NCBI RefSeq assembly: GCF_040438925.1
Contig: NZ_CP159258.1
Location: 4,906,501-4,970,500, forward strand
DNA from: Pseudomonas sp. MYb327
Lineage (GTDB): Bacteria; Pseudomonadota; Gammaproteobacteria; Pseudomonadales; Pseudomonadaceae
Direction of reading: 5' to 3'
DNA: 64,000 bases
The translations under genes were made by a program, and so were the position numbers. Below are positions 34,415 to 44,948 of this stretch, in pieces (position 1 is the stretch's first letter; every line of letters starts with the position of its first letter). The notes under the pieces were generated by a model. The model saw only the letters and a list, made by a program, of their open reading frames with translations, made no database searches and had not been told where the DNA came from.

Positions 34415-36739
34415 ATGGACAGCATCAACAGCCGCATCGCCGAGGAACTCGGTGTACGCCCACAACAGGTCGAAGCGGCCGTCGCGCTACTCGATGAAGG
34501 CTCTACCGTTCCCTTCATCGCCCGTTACCGGAAAGAAGTGACCGGCAGCCTCGATGACACCCAGTTGCGTCATCTGGAAGAGCGTCTGCGCTACCTGCGA
34601 GAACTCGACGAACGGCGCATCAGCATCCTTGCCAGCATCCAGGAGCAAGGCAAGCTGACCACGCAACTCGAACGCGACATCAAGCTCGCCGACACCAAGA
34701 CCCGCCTCGAAGACTTGTACTTGCCGTACAAGCAAAAGCGCCGCACCAAGGGCCAGATCGCCCTGGAAGCCGGCCTCGGCGATCTGGCCGACGGCCTGTT
34801 CAACGACCCGACCCTGAGCCCGGAATCCGAAGCCGCTCGCTTCGTCGATGCCGAAAAAGGCGTGGCCGACGTGAAAGCCGCCCTCGAAGGCGCCAAGTAC
34901 ATCCTGATGGAACGCTTCGCCGAAGACGCCGGCCTTCTGGACAAGCTGCGCAACTACCTGAAGCAGGAAGCCACCCTCAGCGCCCGTGTGATCGCCGGCA
35001 AGGAGGAGGAAGGCGCCAAGTTCCGCGACTACTTCGAACACGACGAACCGCTGAAAAGCATGCCGTCGCACCGCGCACTGGCGATTTTCCGTGGTCGCAA
35101 CGAAGGCATTCTCAGCTCCGCGCTGAAAGTCGGCGATGAACTGCCGGGCACCATGCACCCGTGCGAAGGCATGATCGGCCAGCAGTTCGGCATCCAGAAC
35201 CAGAACCGCGCCGCCGACAAATGGCTGGGCGAAGTGGTGCGCTGGACCTGGAAGGTCAAGCTTTACACCCACCTGGAGACCGATCTGCTGGGCGAACTGC
35301 GCGATGGCGCGGAAACCGAAGCGATCAACGTGTTCGCGCACAACCTGCACGACCTGTTGCTGTCGGCACCGGCCGGCCCGCGCGCCACCCTGGGCCTCGA
35401 CCCGGGCCTGCGCACCGGTTGCAAAGTGGCCGTGGTCGATTCCACCGGCAAGCTGCTCGATCACGCCACGGTTTACCCGCACGTGCCGCACAACAAGTGG
35501 GACCAGACCATCGCCATTCTTGCCGCCCTGTGCGCCAAACATTCGGTGGACCTGATCGCCATCGGCAACGGCACCGCCAGCCGTGAAACTGACAAGCTGG
35601 CTGCCGAGCTGATCAAAAAATACCCAGCCATGAAGATGACCAAAGTCATGGTCTCCGAGGCCGGTGCTTCGGTTTACTCGGCGTCGGAACTGGCGTCCAA
35701 GGAATTCCCGGACCTCGATGTGTCGATCCGTGGCGCGGTGTCGATTGCCCGCCGCCTGCAAGATCCGTTGGCGGAGCTGGTGAAAATCGATCCGAAATCC
35801 ATTGGCGTCGGCCAATACCAGCACGACGTGTCGCAGCTGAAACTGGCACGCGGCCTAGACGCCGTGGTCGAGGACTGCGTAAACGCCGTGGGCGTGGACG
35901 TGAACACTGCTTCCGTGGCGCTGCTGGCGCGGATTTCCGGCCTCAACGCGACCCTGGCGCAGAACATCGTCAGCCACCGCGACGAGCACGGCGCGTTCAA
36001 AACCCGCGCCGCGTTGAAAAAAGTCGCGCGTTTGGGCGAAAAAACCTTCGAACAGGCAGCCGGTTTCCTGCGCGTCATGAACGGTGACAACCCGCTGGAT
36101 TCGTCCGCCGTGCATCCGGAAGCCTATCCGCTGGTGCAGCGCATCGCCGCTGAAACCGATCGAGACATCCGCTCGCTGATTGGCGATGCCACGTTCCTCA
36201 AACGTCTCGATCCGAAAAAGTACACCGACGAAACCTTCGGCTTGCCGACCGTCACCGACATCTTGCAAGAGCTGGAAAAGCCCGGGCGCGACCCGCGTCC
36301 CGAGTTCAAGACCGCCGAGTTCCAGGAAGGCGTCGAAGACCTCAAGGACCTGCAACTGGGCATGATCCTCGAAGGCGTGGTGACCAACGTGACCAACTTC
36401 GGCGCGTTCGTTGACATCGGCGTGCATCAGGACGGTTTGGTGCATATCTCTGCGCTTTCGGAGAAGTTCATCAAGGACCCGCGTGAAGCGGTGAAGGCCG
36501 GGGATGTGGTCAAAGTGAAGGTCATGGAAGTCGACATTCCGCGTAAACGCGTGGGCCTGTCGATGCGCATGAGCGACACCCCGGGCGAGAAAATCGACGG
36601 CGCCCGCGGTGCACGTCCGGGTTCGGCACCTCGCCAGTCGCAAAACACCGCTCCGCGTAAGGAAACCACGGCGGCGGCTCCGGCCAACAACGCCATGGCT
36701 TCGCTGTTCGCCAACGCCAAGCAGTTGAAGAAACGCTGA
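34415..36739 (+). CDS. tex: RNA-binding transcriptional accessory protein Tex
   Basis: A nucleic-acid-binding factor linked to transcription and stress survival. Of 774 residues: helical N-terminal region, a YqgF/RNase H-like domain ([16 protein letters not shown], residues ~325-340), tandem helix-hairpin-helix motifs ([23 protein letters not shown]) and a C-terminal S1 domain ([20 protein letters not shown]). The ATG at 34415 with AGGTGG upstream is preferred over an in-frame TTG at 34400. Its stop overlaps the next gene start by one base (TGATG). Confidence 0.96.
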   Translation: MDSINSRIAEELGVRPQQVEAAVALLDEGSTVPFIARYRKEVTGSLDDTQLRHLEERLRYLRELDERRISILASIQEQGKLTTQLERDIKLADTKTRLEDLYLPYKQKRRTKGQIALEAGLGDLADGLFNDPTLSPESEAARFVDAEKGVADVKAALEGAKYILMERFAEDAGLLDKLRNYLKQEATLSARVIAGKEEEGAKFRDYFEHDEPLKSMPSHRALAIFRGRNEGILSSALKVGDELPGTMHPCEGMIGQQFGIQNQNRAADKWLGEVVRWTWKVKLYTHLETDLLGELRDGAETEAINVFAHNLHDLLLSAPAGPRATLGLDPGLRTGCKVAVVDSTGKLLDHATVYPHVPHNKWDQTIAILAALCAKHSVDLIAIGNGTASRETDKLAAELIKKYPAMKMTKVMVSEAGASVYSASELASKEFPDLDVSIRGAVSIARRLQDPLAELVKIDPKSIGVGQYQHDVSQLKLARGLDAVVEDCVNAVGVDVNTASVALLARISGLNATLAQNIVSHRDEHGAFKTRAALKKVARLGEKTFEQAAGFLRVMNGDNPLDSSAVHPEAYPLVQRIAAETDRDIRSLIGDATFLKRLDPKKYTDETFGLPTVTDILQELEKPGRDPRPEFKTAEFQEGVEDLKDLQLGMILEGVVTNVTNFGAFVDIGVHQDGLVHISALSEKFIKDPREAVKAGDVVKVKVMEVDIPRKRVGLSMRMSDTPGEKIDGARGARPGSAPRQSQNTAPRKETTAAAPANNAMASLFANAKQLKKR

Positions 36740-37122
36740 TGGACATCCCTGCCGGTTACACCGAAAGCGCATTTTTCAAGCTGCTGGGCTGTCGTTTGCA
36801 CAGCCTGGAAACCGGGGTGGCGCAAATCGCCCTGGCGCTGGAGCCGGAGCTGCGCAATCGCGCCAACAAAATGCACGGCGGGGCCTTGTTCAGCCTGGTG
36901 GACATTGCCATGGGGCTGGCCTGCTCCAGTACCCACGGCTTTGACCAGCAGAGCGCGACCATCGAATGCAAGATCAACTACATCCGCGCCGTCGCCGACG
37001 GTGAAGTGATGTGCACGGCGCGGGTGATCCACCCGGGCCGCCGCACGCTGGTGGTCGAAGCTGACGTAATGCAAGGCGACAAACTGGTCGCAAAAGCACA
37101 AGGCACGTTCGCTGTCCTGTAG
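36739..37122 (+). CDS. PaaI-family thioesterase
   Basis: A 127-residue hot-dog thioesterase with the PaaI-type active site NKMHGGALFSLVDIAMG (HGG at 46-48, Asp55). It is translationally coupled to tex (start overlaps the stop). The same tex-thioesterase-gshA order is known in P. aeruginosa. Substrate unknown. Confidence 0.87.
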   Translation: MDIPAGYTESAFFKLLGCRLHSLETGVAQIALALEPELRNRANKMHGGALFSLVDIAMGLACSSTHGFDQQSATIECKINYIRAVADGEVMCTARVIHPGRRTLVVEADVMQGDKLVAKAQGTFAVL

Positions 37123-37163
37123 CTAGATGTCACCGTTTTGAGTTAATTTCGGCGCAATGAATC

Positions 37164-37256
37164 CTGTGGGAGCGAGCCTGCTCGCGATGGCGATGGGTCA
37201 GACGACATTACCGTTGACTGATACACCCTCATCGCGAGCAGGCTCGCTCCCACAGG
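37164..37256. repeat. REP inverted pair (GCGAGCCTGCTCGC type)
   Basis: CTGTGGGAGCGAGCCTGCTCGCGAT and its reverse complement (37232-37256) in head-to-head orientation, between the thioesterase gene and gshA. Confidence 0.9.
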
Positions 37257-37395
37257 GATTGTGCGGTTATTAACTGACCGGCATATGGCCTGAGCGGCTC
37301 CAAAACCAGGCGAAAACGCCAATTTCAACTTCACCCTTGTAGACCGTCTTGCCCACCCCCATATTGGGGCGACTGACGCGTGAAGGAATCCAAAC

Positions 37396-38979
37396 TTGAG
37401 CGAACTTCTCAACCGCCGCCTGGCCCTGCTCGGCGAGCGCGCTAACCTCTCTCTGCTCGAACAGTGCCTTCACGGCATCGAACGTGAATGCCTGCGCGTG
37501 ACCGACGAAGGTCGCCTGGCGCAAACGCCGCACCCGGAAGCTTTGGGTTCCGCGCTGACCAACGAACAAATCACCACCGACTATTCCGAGTCGCTGCTGG
37601 AGTTCATCACCCCGGCCCTTCCCGATCCTGCCGATACGCTGGCGAGCCTGGACAGCATTCACCGTTTTGCCTACAGCAAGCTCGGCAACGAGTACCTGTG
37701 GAGTCCATCGATGCCGTGCCCGTTGCCGGCCGAGGAAGATATCCCGATCGCCTATTACGGCACGTCCAACATCGGTCAGCTCAAGTACGTCTACCGCAAG
37801 GGCCTGGCCCTGCGTTACGGCAAGACCATGCAGTGCATCGCCGGGATTCACTACAACTTTTCCCTGCCGGAAAAACTCTGGCCATTGCTTAAGCAGGCCG
37901 AAGGATTTGTCGGCACTGATCGCGACTTCCAGTCGGTGTCCTACATTGCGCTGATCCGCAACTTCCGCCGCTACAGCTGGCTGCTGATGTATCTGTTCGG
38001 CGCCTCGCCCGCACTGGACGCCGGTTTCCTGCGCGGTCGTTCGCACCAGTTGGAACAACTGGACCCGCACACCCTGTATTTGCCGTACGCCACCAGCCTG
38101 CGCATGAGCGACCTGGGTTACCAGAGCAACGCCCAGGCTGGCCTGACGCCGTGTTACAACGACCTGACCAGCTACATCGACAGCCTGCGCAAAGCGGTGG
38201 CCACGCCGTACCCGCCGTATGTCGAAGTCGGCACCCACAAGGACGGTGAGTGGGTTCAGCTCAACACCAACATCCTGCAAATCGAAAACGAGTACTACTC
38301 CAACATTCGTCCGAAACGCGTGACCTACACCGGCGAGCGGCCCATCCAGGCATTGATGGCCCGTGGCATCCAGTACGTCGAAGTGCGCTGCCTGGACATC
38401 AACCCGTTCCTGCCGACAGGCATCGACCTCACCGAATCGCGCTTCCTCGACGCCTTCCTGCTGTATTGCGCGCTGAACGACAGCCCACTGCTGACCAACA
38501 CCAGCTGCAGCAATGCGACCTCGAACTTCCTCAGTGTGGTCAAGGAAGGTCGCCGTCCGGGCCTGCAATTGCAGCGTGACGGTCAACCGGTCGACCTGAA
38601 AGAGTGGGCGGGGCAACTGCTGGAAAATATCGCCCCACTGGCAGCGTTGCTGGATCAGAGCCACAGTGGCGATGCTCACAGCAAGGCGCTGGACGCGCAA
38701 CTGGCGAAGGTCAAGGACCCGTCCCTGACGCCTTCGGCCCAAGTGTTGGCGGCGATGGCCGAGCACAAGGAAAGCTTCGCCGAGTTCTCCCTGCGCCAGA
38801 GCCGTGCCCATGCCGAGTTTTTCCGCAGCGAGCCATTGGCGACCGAGGAACAGGCCAGGTTCGAGGAACTGGCGCGTTCGTCGCTGGCTCAACAGACGGA
38901 GCTGGAACAGAACGAAGTCGGCGATTTCGACGTGTTTGTCGGGTCGTATCAGGCGAGCATTTTGGCGATCAGTAACTAA
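37396..38979 (+). CDS. gshA: Glutamate--cysteine ligase
   Basis: Joins glutamate and cysteine with ATP, the first step of glutathione synthesis. The 527 residues fit the gamma-proteobacterial GshA class. Conserved parts include [21 protein letters not shown] (residues 24-44), [15 protein letters not shown] near residue 103 and GIHYNFSLP. The start is TTG at 37396, 8 bases after GAAGGA; this start gives the expected N-terminus [27 protein letters not shown] palindrome (37357-37369) just upstream could form a hairpin or operator. Confidence 0.95.
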   Translation: MSELLNRRLALLGERANLSLLEQCLHGIERECLRVTDEGRLAQTPHPEALGSALTNEQITTDYSESLLEFITPALPDPADTLASLDSIHRFAYSKLGNEYLWSPSMPCPLPAEEDIPIAYYGTSNIGQLKYVYRKGLALRYGKTMQCIAGIHYNFSLPEKLWPLLKQAEGFVGTDRDFQSVSYIALIRNFRRYSWLLMYLFGASPALDAGFLRGRSHQLEQLDPHTLYLPYATSLRMSDLGYQSNAQAGLTPCYNDLTSYIDSLRKAVATPYPPYVEVGTHKDGEWVQLNTNILQIENEYYSNIRPKRVTYTGERPIQALMARGIQYVEVRCLDINPFLPTGIDLTESRFLDAFLLYCALNDSPLLTNTSCSNATSNFLSVVKEGRRPGLQLQRDGQPVDLKEWAGQLLENIAPLAALLDQSHSGDAHSKALDAQLAKVKDPSLTPSAQVLAAMAEHKESFAEFSLRQSRAHAEFFRSEPLATEEQARFEELARSSLAQQTELEQNEVGDFDVFVGSYQASILAISN

Positions 38980-39001
38980 TCCCGGAAAATCCTGCGGACC
39001 T

Positions 39002-39049
39002 ATCGCTAGCAGGCTAGCTACCCTGCTAGCGATTGACCGCGAAGCGGTC
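39002..39049. repeat. Two adjacent hairpins after gshA
   Basis: ATCGCTAGCAGG (39002-39013) pairs perfectly with CCTGCTAGCGAT (39022-39033); directly after it, GACCGC-GAA-GCGGTC (39035-39049). CTCTTAG rather than a T-run follows, so this is at best a weak terminator; it may be a divergent REP. Confidence 0.6.
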
Positions 39050-39077
39050 GCTCTTAGAAATTTCCGCACATAAGCTC

Positions 39078-39104
39078 ATTCGAAAAAGTTATTTATTTTC
39101 GAAT
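39078..39104. promoter_or_regulatory. Perfect inverted repeat upstream of tauA
   Basis: ATTCGAAAA (39078-39086) and TTTTCGAAT (39096-39104) flank a 9-base AT-rich spacer, 62-88 bases before tauA. The shape suits a LysR-type activator such as CysB or an equivalent sulfur-starvation regulator (inference). Confidence 0.45.
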
Positions 39105-39165
39105 TCTTAGATCATTTAGTCTCCTTTCACGCCGACTCTCGGTCGCCTGACAAGGAGCTTCCCTA

Positions 39166-40143
39166 ATGAAACTGCACTTCCCTCTTCGCTTGCTGGCGGC
39201 CGCATCTTTGGCTGCAGCGAGTTTGTTTGCCCAGGCGGCCGACGTCACCGTCGCCTACCAGACCACCGTTGACCCGGCGAAAGTCGCCCAGGCCGACGGC
39301 GCTTACGAAAAAGCCACCAAGGCCGACATCAGCTGGCGCAAATTCGACAACGGTGCCGACATCATCGCCGCCATCGCCTCCGGCGACGTGCAGATCGGCT
39401 ACCTCGGCTCCAGCCCCCTGACAGCGGCGATCACTCGCAAAGTCCCGGTTGAAACCTTCCTCATCGCCACCCAAATCGGTGCGGCTGAAGCGCTGGTCGC
39501 CCGCGACGGTTCCGGGATCAAAACGCCACAAGACCTGATCGGCAAGAAAATCGCCGTGCCTTTCGTTTCCACCGGCCACTACAGCCTGTTGGCCGCGCTG
39601 AAGCACTGGAACATCGACCCGTCGAAAGTCACCGTCCTCAACCTCGCTCCCCCAGCCATCATCGCTGCGTGGAAACGCGGTGATATCGACGCTACTTACG
39701 TTTGGGACCCGGCGCTCGGTGTTGCCAAGGAAAACGGCAAAGTGCTGATCACTTCCGGCGAACTGGCCAAATTCGGTGCACCGACCTTCGATGCCTGGAT
39801 CGTGCGTAAAGACTTCGCCGAAAAACACCCGGAAATCGTCACCGCATTCGCCAAAGTCACCCTGGATGCCTACGCCGATTACCGCAAAGACCCGAAAGCC
39901 TGGCTCGCCGATCAAAGCAACGTCGACAAATTGGTGAAACTGTCCGGCGCCAAGGCCAGCGACATTCCGCTGCTGCTGCAAGGCAACGTCTACCCGCTGG
40001 CGGCTGATCAAGTAACCACCCTCGGCGCACCGACCACCAAAGCGATCACTGACACCGCCGTGTTCCTCAAGGAACAAGGCAAGGTCGAAGCCGTGCTGCC
40101 GGACTACGCCCCTTACGTCAGCGCCAAGTTCATCACCAACTGA
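39166..40143 (+). CDS. tauA: Taurine ABC transporter substrate-binding protein
   Basis: A periplasmic receptor for taurine. Of 325 residues, a Sec signal peptide ends at FAQAA-DV (~24). The mature N-terminus DVTVAYQTTVDPAKVAQADG and the IASGDVQIGYLGSSPLTAAITRKVPVE block are typical of TauA. AAGGAG precedes the ATG. First gene of tauABCD; an inverted repeat upstream suggests sulfate-starvation control. Confidence 0.95.
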   Translation: MKLHFPLRLLAAASLAAASLFAQAADVTVAYQTTVDPAKVAQADGAYEKATKADISWRKFDNGADIIAAIASGDVQIGYLGSSPLTAAITRKVPVETFLIATQIGAAEALVARDGSGIKTPQDLIGKKIAVPFVSTGHYSLLAALKHWNIDPSKVTVLNLAPPAIIAAWKRGDIDATYVWDPALGVAKENGKVLITSGELAKFGAPTFDAWIVRKDFAEKHPEIVTAFAKVTLDAYADYRKDPKAWLADQSNVDKLVKLSGAKASDIPLLLQGNVYPLAADQVTTLGAPTTKAITDTAVFLKEQGKVEAVLPDYAPYVSAKFITN

Positions 40144-40158
40144 TCGGGAGTCAATGCG

Positions 40159-40953
40159 ATGGCCTTGCTACAGCTGGAGCGCATCAGCGCACAGTACCCC
40201 GGTGCAGCGGAACCTGTGCTGGCGGATATTTCCCTGACCCTGGGGCCCCAGCAGCTGCTGGTCGCCCTCGGCCCGTCCGGCAGTGGCAAGACTTCGCTGT
40301 TGAACCTGATTGCCGGTTTCGTCGAGCCCAGCGCCGGGCGCATCACCCTCGACGGCGTGCCAGTCAAAGGCCCGAGTGCCGAGCGCGGCGTGGTGTTCCA
40401 GGACGACGCCCTGCTGCCCTGGCAGGACGTACTGGCCAACGTTGGCTTCGGCCTGGAGTTAGCCGGCATTCCCAAAGACAAACGCGAAATCCGCGCGAGG
40501 GAAATGCTCGCGCTGGTGGACCTTTCCGGTTTTGAAAACCGCCGCATCTGGCAACTCTCCGGTGGTCAAAAACAACGTGTCGGCCTGGCCCGCGCGCTGG
40601 CTGCCGACCCGCGTGTGTTGCTGATGGACGAACCCTTCGGTGCCCTCGACGCCTTTACTCGCGAGCAGATGCAAGAGCTGCTGCTGCAAGTCTGGCGGCG
40701 CACGGCCAAGCCGGTGTTCCTGATTACCCACGATATTGAAGAAGCGGTGTTTCTCGCCACGGACCTGGTTCTGCTGGCGCCGAATCCAGGGCAGATCGTC
40801 GAGCGACTGAGCCTGGATTTCGGTCAGCGTTACGCCGCCGGTGAGTCGGCGCGCTCGATCAAGTCCGACCCGCGCTTTATCGAAACACGCGAACACGTGC
40901 TCGCTAAAGTGTTCTCCCAACGCAGCGCCGCCCAGCGGCAGGAGCGCGCATGA
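40159..40953 (+). CDS. tauB: Taurine ABC transporter ATP-binding protein
   Basis: The ATPase of the taurine importer. Of 264 residues: Walker [10 protein letters not shown] (~38-46), Q-loop FQDDALLPW, signature LSGGQKQRV and Walker [12 protein letters not shown]. It follows tauA by 15 bases and overlaps tauC by 4 bases (ATGA). Confidence 0.95.
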   Translation: MALLQLERISAQYPGAAEPVLADISLTLGPQQLLVALGPSGSGKTSLLNLIAGFVEPSAGRITLDGVPVKGPSAERGVVFQDDALLPWQDVLANVGFGLELAGIPKDKREIRAREMLALVDLSGFENRRIWQLSGGQKQRVGLARALAADPRVLLMDEPFGALDAFTREQMQELLLQVWRRTAKPVFLITHDIEEAVFLATDLVLLAPNPGQIVERLSLDFGQRYAAGESARSIKSDPRFIETREHVLAKVFSQRSAAQRQERA

Positions 40954-41783
40954 GCAGCTATGAAATTCCTGCCGCAGCGGTGAAGACAGGCGCTCCGGTC
41001 ATTCCTGTGCGCCGCCGTTTGAGCACGCGCTGGATCAGCGTGCTGACCTTGATCGCGCTCGTGCTCATTTGGTGGGCCGTGACAGCGACCGGTTTGATTG
41101 AGCCGCTGTTCTTGCCGCCACCGTCCGCCGTGCTGCAAAAAGGCTGGCTGCTGGCGACCAGCGGCTACATGGACTCGACCTTGTGGCAGCACTTGGGCGC
41201 GAGTCTCAGCCGTATCGGCTTGGGCTTGGGTTTTGCGGTGTTGACCGCGGTGCCGGTCGGCATTGCCATCGGCTATAACCGCATCGCGCGCGGCATTCTC
41301 GATCCGCTGATCGAGTTCTACCGGCCGATTCCGCCGCTGGCTTATCTGCCCCTGATCGTGATCTGGTGCGGCATCGGTGAGTTGTCGAAAGTCTTGCTGA
41401 TCTACCTGGCGATTTTCGCCCCGATTGCCATTGCTACCGCTACTGGCGTGCGCACGGTAGACCCGGCGAAATTGCGTGCCGCGCAGTCCTTGGGCGCAAC
41501 CCGCGCGCAGTTGATTCGCCATGTGATTCTGCCAAGTGCGTTGCCGGATATTTTGACGGGTGTGCGCATTGGCCTCGGTGTCGGTTGGTCGACGCTGGTC
41601 GCCGCCGAATTGATCGCTGCCACCAGCGGTTTGGGCTTCATGGTGCAGTCGGCCGCGCAATTCCTGGTCACCGATGTGGTGGTGCTGGGGATTCTGGTGA
41701 TCGCCCTGATTGCCTTCGCCATGGAGATGGGCCTGCGCGCTCTGCAACGCAAACTGGTGCCATGGCACGGCCAGGCTCACTGA
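40950..41783 (+). CDS. tauC: Taurine ABC transporter permease
   Basis: The inner-membrane channel of the taurine importer. It has 277 residues with about six transmembrane helices and the EAA-type cytoplasmic loop ([29 protein letters not shown]). Start overlaps tauB; tauD follows after 55 bases. Confidence 0.94.
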   Translation: MSSYEIPAAAVKTGAPVIPVRRRLSTRWISVLTLIALVLIWWAVTATGLIEPLFLPPPSAVLQKGWLLATSGYMDSTLWQHLGASLSRIGLGLGFAVLTAVPVGIAIGYNRIARGILDPLIEFYRPIPPLAYLPLIVIWCGIGELSKVLLIYLAIFAPIAIATATGVRTVDPAKLRAAQSLGATRAQLIRHVILPSALPDILTGVRIGLGVGWSTLVAAELIAATSGLGFMVQSAAQFLVTDVVVLGILVIALIAFAMEMGLRALQRKLVPWHGQAH

Positions 41784-41838
41784 CAAATTCAGCACTGACT
41801 ACGCCGACACATCGGCGCCCGGATTGAAGAGAACCACC

Positions 41839-42681
41839 ATGAGCAACTTAACCATCGTCCCTCTCAGCTCTGCCCTCGGCGCCCAGATCAGCGGCGTCGA
41901 CGTCAGCCAGCCACTTAACCTCGAACAGCGCGACGCCATCGAGCAGGCGCTGCTCAAGCATCAAGTGCTGTTCTTCCGCGATCAACCGGTCACCCCACAG
42001 CAACAAGCACGCTTCGCTGCCAATTTCGGCGATCTGCACATCCACCCGATCTACCCGAACGTGCCGGAGCAGCCGGAAGTGCTGATCCTCGACACCGCTG
42101 TCACTGACGTGCGCGACAACGCAATCTGGCACACCGACGTAACCTTCCTCCCGACCCCGGCGATGGGTGCGGTGCTCAGCGCCAAACTGTTGCCGGCGTT
42201 TGGTGGCGACACGTTGTGGGCCAGCGGGATTGCGGCGTATGAAGCCTTGTCGGCGCCGATGAAGACGTTGCTGGAAGGCCTGACCGCCACCCACGATTTC
42301 ACCCGTTCGTTTCCGTTGGAGCGTTATGGCAACACGCCTGAAGCGCTGGCCCAGTGGGAAGAAACACGGCGCAAGAATCCGCCACTGTCGCACCCGGTGA
42401 TCCGCACGCATCCGGTGAGCGGACGTCGCTCACTGTTCGTCAACGAGGGCTTCACTTCGAAGATCAACGAACTGTCGGAAACCGAGAGTGAGGCGATTCT
42501 GAAATTCCTGTTCGCCCATGCGACTCGGCCGGAATTCACCATTCGCTGGCGCTGGCAGAAAGACGACATCGCGTTCTGGGATAACCGCGTGACCCAGCAT
42601 TACGCGGTGGATGACTACCGGCCGGCGCGGCGGGTTATGCAGCGGGCGACGGTGTTGGGGGATGCGCCGTTCTTCAGATAA
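41839..42681 (+). CDS. tauD: Taurine dioxygenase
   Basis: A Fe(II)/2-oxoglutarate-dependent dioxygenase that splits taurine into sulfite and aminoacetaldehyde, yielding usable sulfur. Of 280 residues, iron ligands are His98 and Asp100 (WHTDVTF) and His254 ([14 protein letters not shown]), with the 2-oxoglutarate Arg nearby. The start at 41839 fits the conserved N-terminus [21 protein letters not shown]. Last gene of tauABCD. Confidence 0.95.
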   Translation: MSNLTIVPLSSALGAQISGVDVSQPLNLEQRDAIEQALLKHQVLFFRDQPVTPQQQARFAANFGDLHIHPIYPNVPEQPEVLILDTAVTDVRDNAIWHTDVTFLPTPAMGAVLSAKLLPAFGGDTLWASGIAAYEALSAPMKTLLEGLTATHDFTRSFPLERYGNTPEALAQWEETRRKNPPLSHPVIRTHPVSGRRSLFVNEGFTSKINELSETESEAILKFLFAHATRPEFTIRWRWQKDDIAFWDNRVTQHYAVDDYRPARRVMQRATVLGDAPFFR

Positions 42682-42699
42682 ACGACTGCTGCGCAGTCG

Positions 42700-42763
42700 A
42701 TCGCTGGCACGCCAGCTCCTACAAGGACACGTATATTCTGTAGGAGCCGGCTTGCTGGCGATG
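42700..42763. repeat. REP pair in reversed (tail-to-tail) orientation
   Basis: The left arm ATCGCTGGCACGCCAGCTCCTACA precedes CTGTAGGAGCCGGCTTGCTGGCGAT, i.e. the order of the halves is opposite to most REP pairs in the window. Confidence 0.8.
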
Positions 42764-42773
42764 CGGTCCGCAA

Positions 42774-43811
42774 TTACTCAGCCGTCGAAGGCTTCTCCCA
42801 CAGATTGATCCCGCCCTCTTGGGCAAACCGGTCAATCTCCGCCAGCTCTTCAGCACTGAAGCTCAAATTCTTCAACGCCCCGACGTTCTCGATGATCTGC
42901 TCCGGCCGGCTCGCGCCGATCAGTGCCGAGGTCACACGCGGGTCACGCAGGGTCCAGGCCAGCGCCAATTGCGCCAGGCTCTGACCACGACGCTTGGCGA
43001 TCTCGTTGAGCGCGCGCACGTGGGCGATGTTGGCATCCGACAAGTGCGAGGCCTGCAACGAACCACCGCCCGGACGGTTGACCCGCGCATCGGCCGGCAC
43101 GCCGTTGAGGTATTTGTCGGTCAGCAAACCCTGGGCCAGCGGTGTGAAGGCAATGACGCCTGTGCCGAGTTCGTCGGTGGTGTCCAGCAGGTCTTTTTCA
43201 ACCCAGCGATTGAGCAGGTTGTAGGCCGGCTGATGGATCAACAACGGGACTTTCCACTCTTTGAGCAGTGCCGCCATTTCGCGGGTTTTCACCCCGGAAT
43301 AGGACGAGATGCCGATGTACAGCGCCTTGCCCTGCTGCACGGCGGTGGCCAATGCGCTGGCGGTTTCTTCCAGCGGCGTGTCCGGGTCGAAGCGGTGCGA
43401 GTAAAAGATATCGACGTAGTCCAGGCCCAGGCGTTGCAGGCTCTGGTCGAGGCTGGCCAGCACATATTTGCGCGAACCGCCGCCCTGGCCGTAAGGACCG
43501 GGCCACATGTCCCAACCGGCCTTGCTGGAGATAATCAGCTCATCGCGATATTGCTTGAAGTCTTCGCGCAGCAAACGCCCGAAGTTGGTCTCGGCGCTGC
43601 CGTACGGCGGGCCGTAGTTGTTGGCCAGGTCGAAATGGTTGATGCCCAGGTCGAACGCCGTGCGCAGCAATGCACGTTGGGTATCGATCGGCGTGCTGTC
43701 ACCGAAGTTGTGCCACAGGCCCAGGGACAGTGCCGGCAGCACCAGCCCGCTGCGGCCCACGCGGCGGTAAGGGATGGAGTCGTAGCGATTTTCGGCAGCG
43801 GTGTAAGTCAT
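42774..43811 (-). CDS. yghZ: L-glyceraldehyde 3-phosphate reductase (aldo/keto reductase)
   Basis: An NADPH-dependent aldo/keto reductase of the YghZ/Gpr group that reduces L-glyceraldehyde 3-phosphate and methylglyoxal-type aldehydes. The 345 residues contain FDLANNYGPPYGSAE with the catalytic Tyr, SSKAGWDMWPGPYGQGGSRKY-like residues typical for this group, YVDIFYSHRFDPDTPLEET, and the C-terminal NAD(P)-binding SALIGASRPEQI. A LacI/Cra-type palindrome (43913-43924) lies 102 bases upstream. Confidence 0.9.
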   Translation of the reverse strand: MTYTAAENRYDSIPYRRVGRSGLVLPALSLGLWHNFGDSTPIDTQRALLRTAFDLGINHFDLANNYGPPYGSAETNFGRLLREDFKQYRDELIISSKAGWDMWPGPYGQGGGSRKYVLASLDQSLQRLGLDYVDIFYSHRFDPDTPLEETASALATAVQQGKALYIGISSYSGVKTREMAALLKEWKVPLLIHQPAYNLLNRWVEKDLLDTTDELGTGVIAFTPLAQGLLTDKYLNGVPADARVNRPGGGSLQASHLSDANIAHVRALNEIAKRRGQSLAQLALAWTLRDPRVTSALIGASRPEQIIENVGALKNLSFSAEELAEIDRFAQEGGINLWEKPSTAE

Positions 43812-43912
43812 CGAATCCTCTCTTGTCTGTCTTGAATCTGGTATCGACTGCTTCGCAGTCGCCCAGCATACGCCCAGACAAACGCCAAAAAACCAAGGAT
43901 TCGACTAATTGC

Positions 43913-43924
43913 TGAAACGTTTCA
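43913..43924. promoter_or_regulatory. LacI/Cra-type operator palindrome
   Basis: TGAAACGTTTCA is a perfect 12-base palindrome matching the Cra (FruR) consensus as I know it. It is between the aldo/keto reductase start (43811) and the end of the broken LysR gene (43945), so the reductase is the only close downstream target. Confidence 0.5.
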
Positions 43925-43944
43925 CAAATTCTCTCCGATACCCG

Positions 43945-44889
43945 CTATCGCGCCCCCGCAAACACCTCCCCCAACCAATCCACAAATACCCGGACCCGTG
44001 GCGACATGTGTCGGTTGTGCGGGTACAGCACCGAAACCGGCATCGGTGGCGGCGGGTTGTCGATGAGAATTTCCTTGACCAGTCCCTGGGCGATTTGCGT
44101 TTCCATGCGGTAATGCGGGCATTGGATCAGGCCCAGGCCAGCGATGGCCGAGGCGGCGTAGATTTCTGCGCCGAACACCGAAACGGCCCCCTCGATGGCA
44201 ACTTCCTTGAGCGCGCCATCGACCATGAATTGGAACGGGAACAACTTGGCGGTGGTGCGCGAGACGTAATTCACGGCGCGATGAGCTTTCAGGTCATCGA
44301 GGGTTTTCGGCTCGCCATATCTGCGCAGGTAGGCTGGGCTGGCGCAGGTGATCTGGCGCAGGTTGGCGACCCGTTTGCCGATCAACGCCGAGTCGCTCAA
44401 AGTGCCCGCGCGCAGCACGCAGTCGACGCCTTCGGCGATCAGGTCGACAAAGCGGTCGGCCTCGCTGATCGACAGTTCGATGTCCGGGTAACGGGCCATA
44501 AACTACGGCAGGGCCGGGATCACGAAATGCCTGGCCAGGGTGCCATGCAAATCCACCCGCAGCCGCCCTTTCGGCGCCACGCCGCGAAACGCCAGTTCTG
44601 CCTCTTCAAGTTCGGCCAACAACTGCACACAACGCTGATAGTACGCCTCGCCATCCAGCGTTGGCCGCACCTTACGCGTGCTACGTTCCAGTAACCGCGT
44701 GCCAAGCCAGGCTTCGAATTGATTCAGTGTGTGGGTCAGTGTCGCGCGTGGCAGACCCAAATCATCCGCCGCCAGGGTGAAGCTGCTGCGCTCGTAGATC
44801 CGTACGAACACCTTCATCGCTTTGACTTGATCCACACCGAGCCCCAGATTGTTGGCGATTCTTGAACAGTCAAGGCAACTCTGCTGCAT
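43945..44889 (-). pseudogene. LysR-family regulator interrupted by an amber codon
   Basis: One continuous - strand frame encodes a complete LysR regulator except for a TAG at 44505-44503. Before it: a helix-turn-helix (FTLAADDLGLPRATLTHTLNQ) and the first part of the effector domain up to HFVIPALP. After it: FMARYPDIELSISEADRFVDLI and the rest to the C-terminus EVFAGAR. The family normally reads LP-x-F here, so a single codon change (for example CAG to TAG) is enough. Real start may be the GTG at 44835 or ATG at 44817. It is divergent from an SDR gene, a common regulator-target pair. It could be a true pseudogene, a sequencing error, or suppressed. Confidence 0.8.
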
Positions 44890-44948
44890 TTATCAGCCTG
44901 AGTAAACATGTGAAATTGGCTTCACACCCCATCATCAGGAACACCGCC

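Noticed and set aside
37270-39069. A 599-residue - strand frame opposite gshA
   Set aside because: Antisense to a well-conserved gshA; runs through hairpins and non-coding DNA at both ends.
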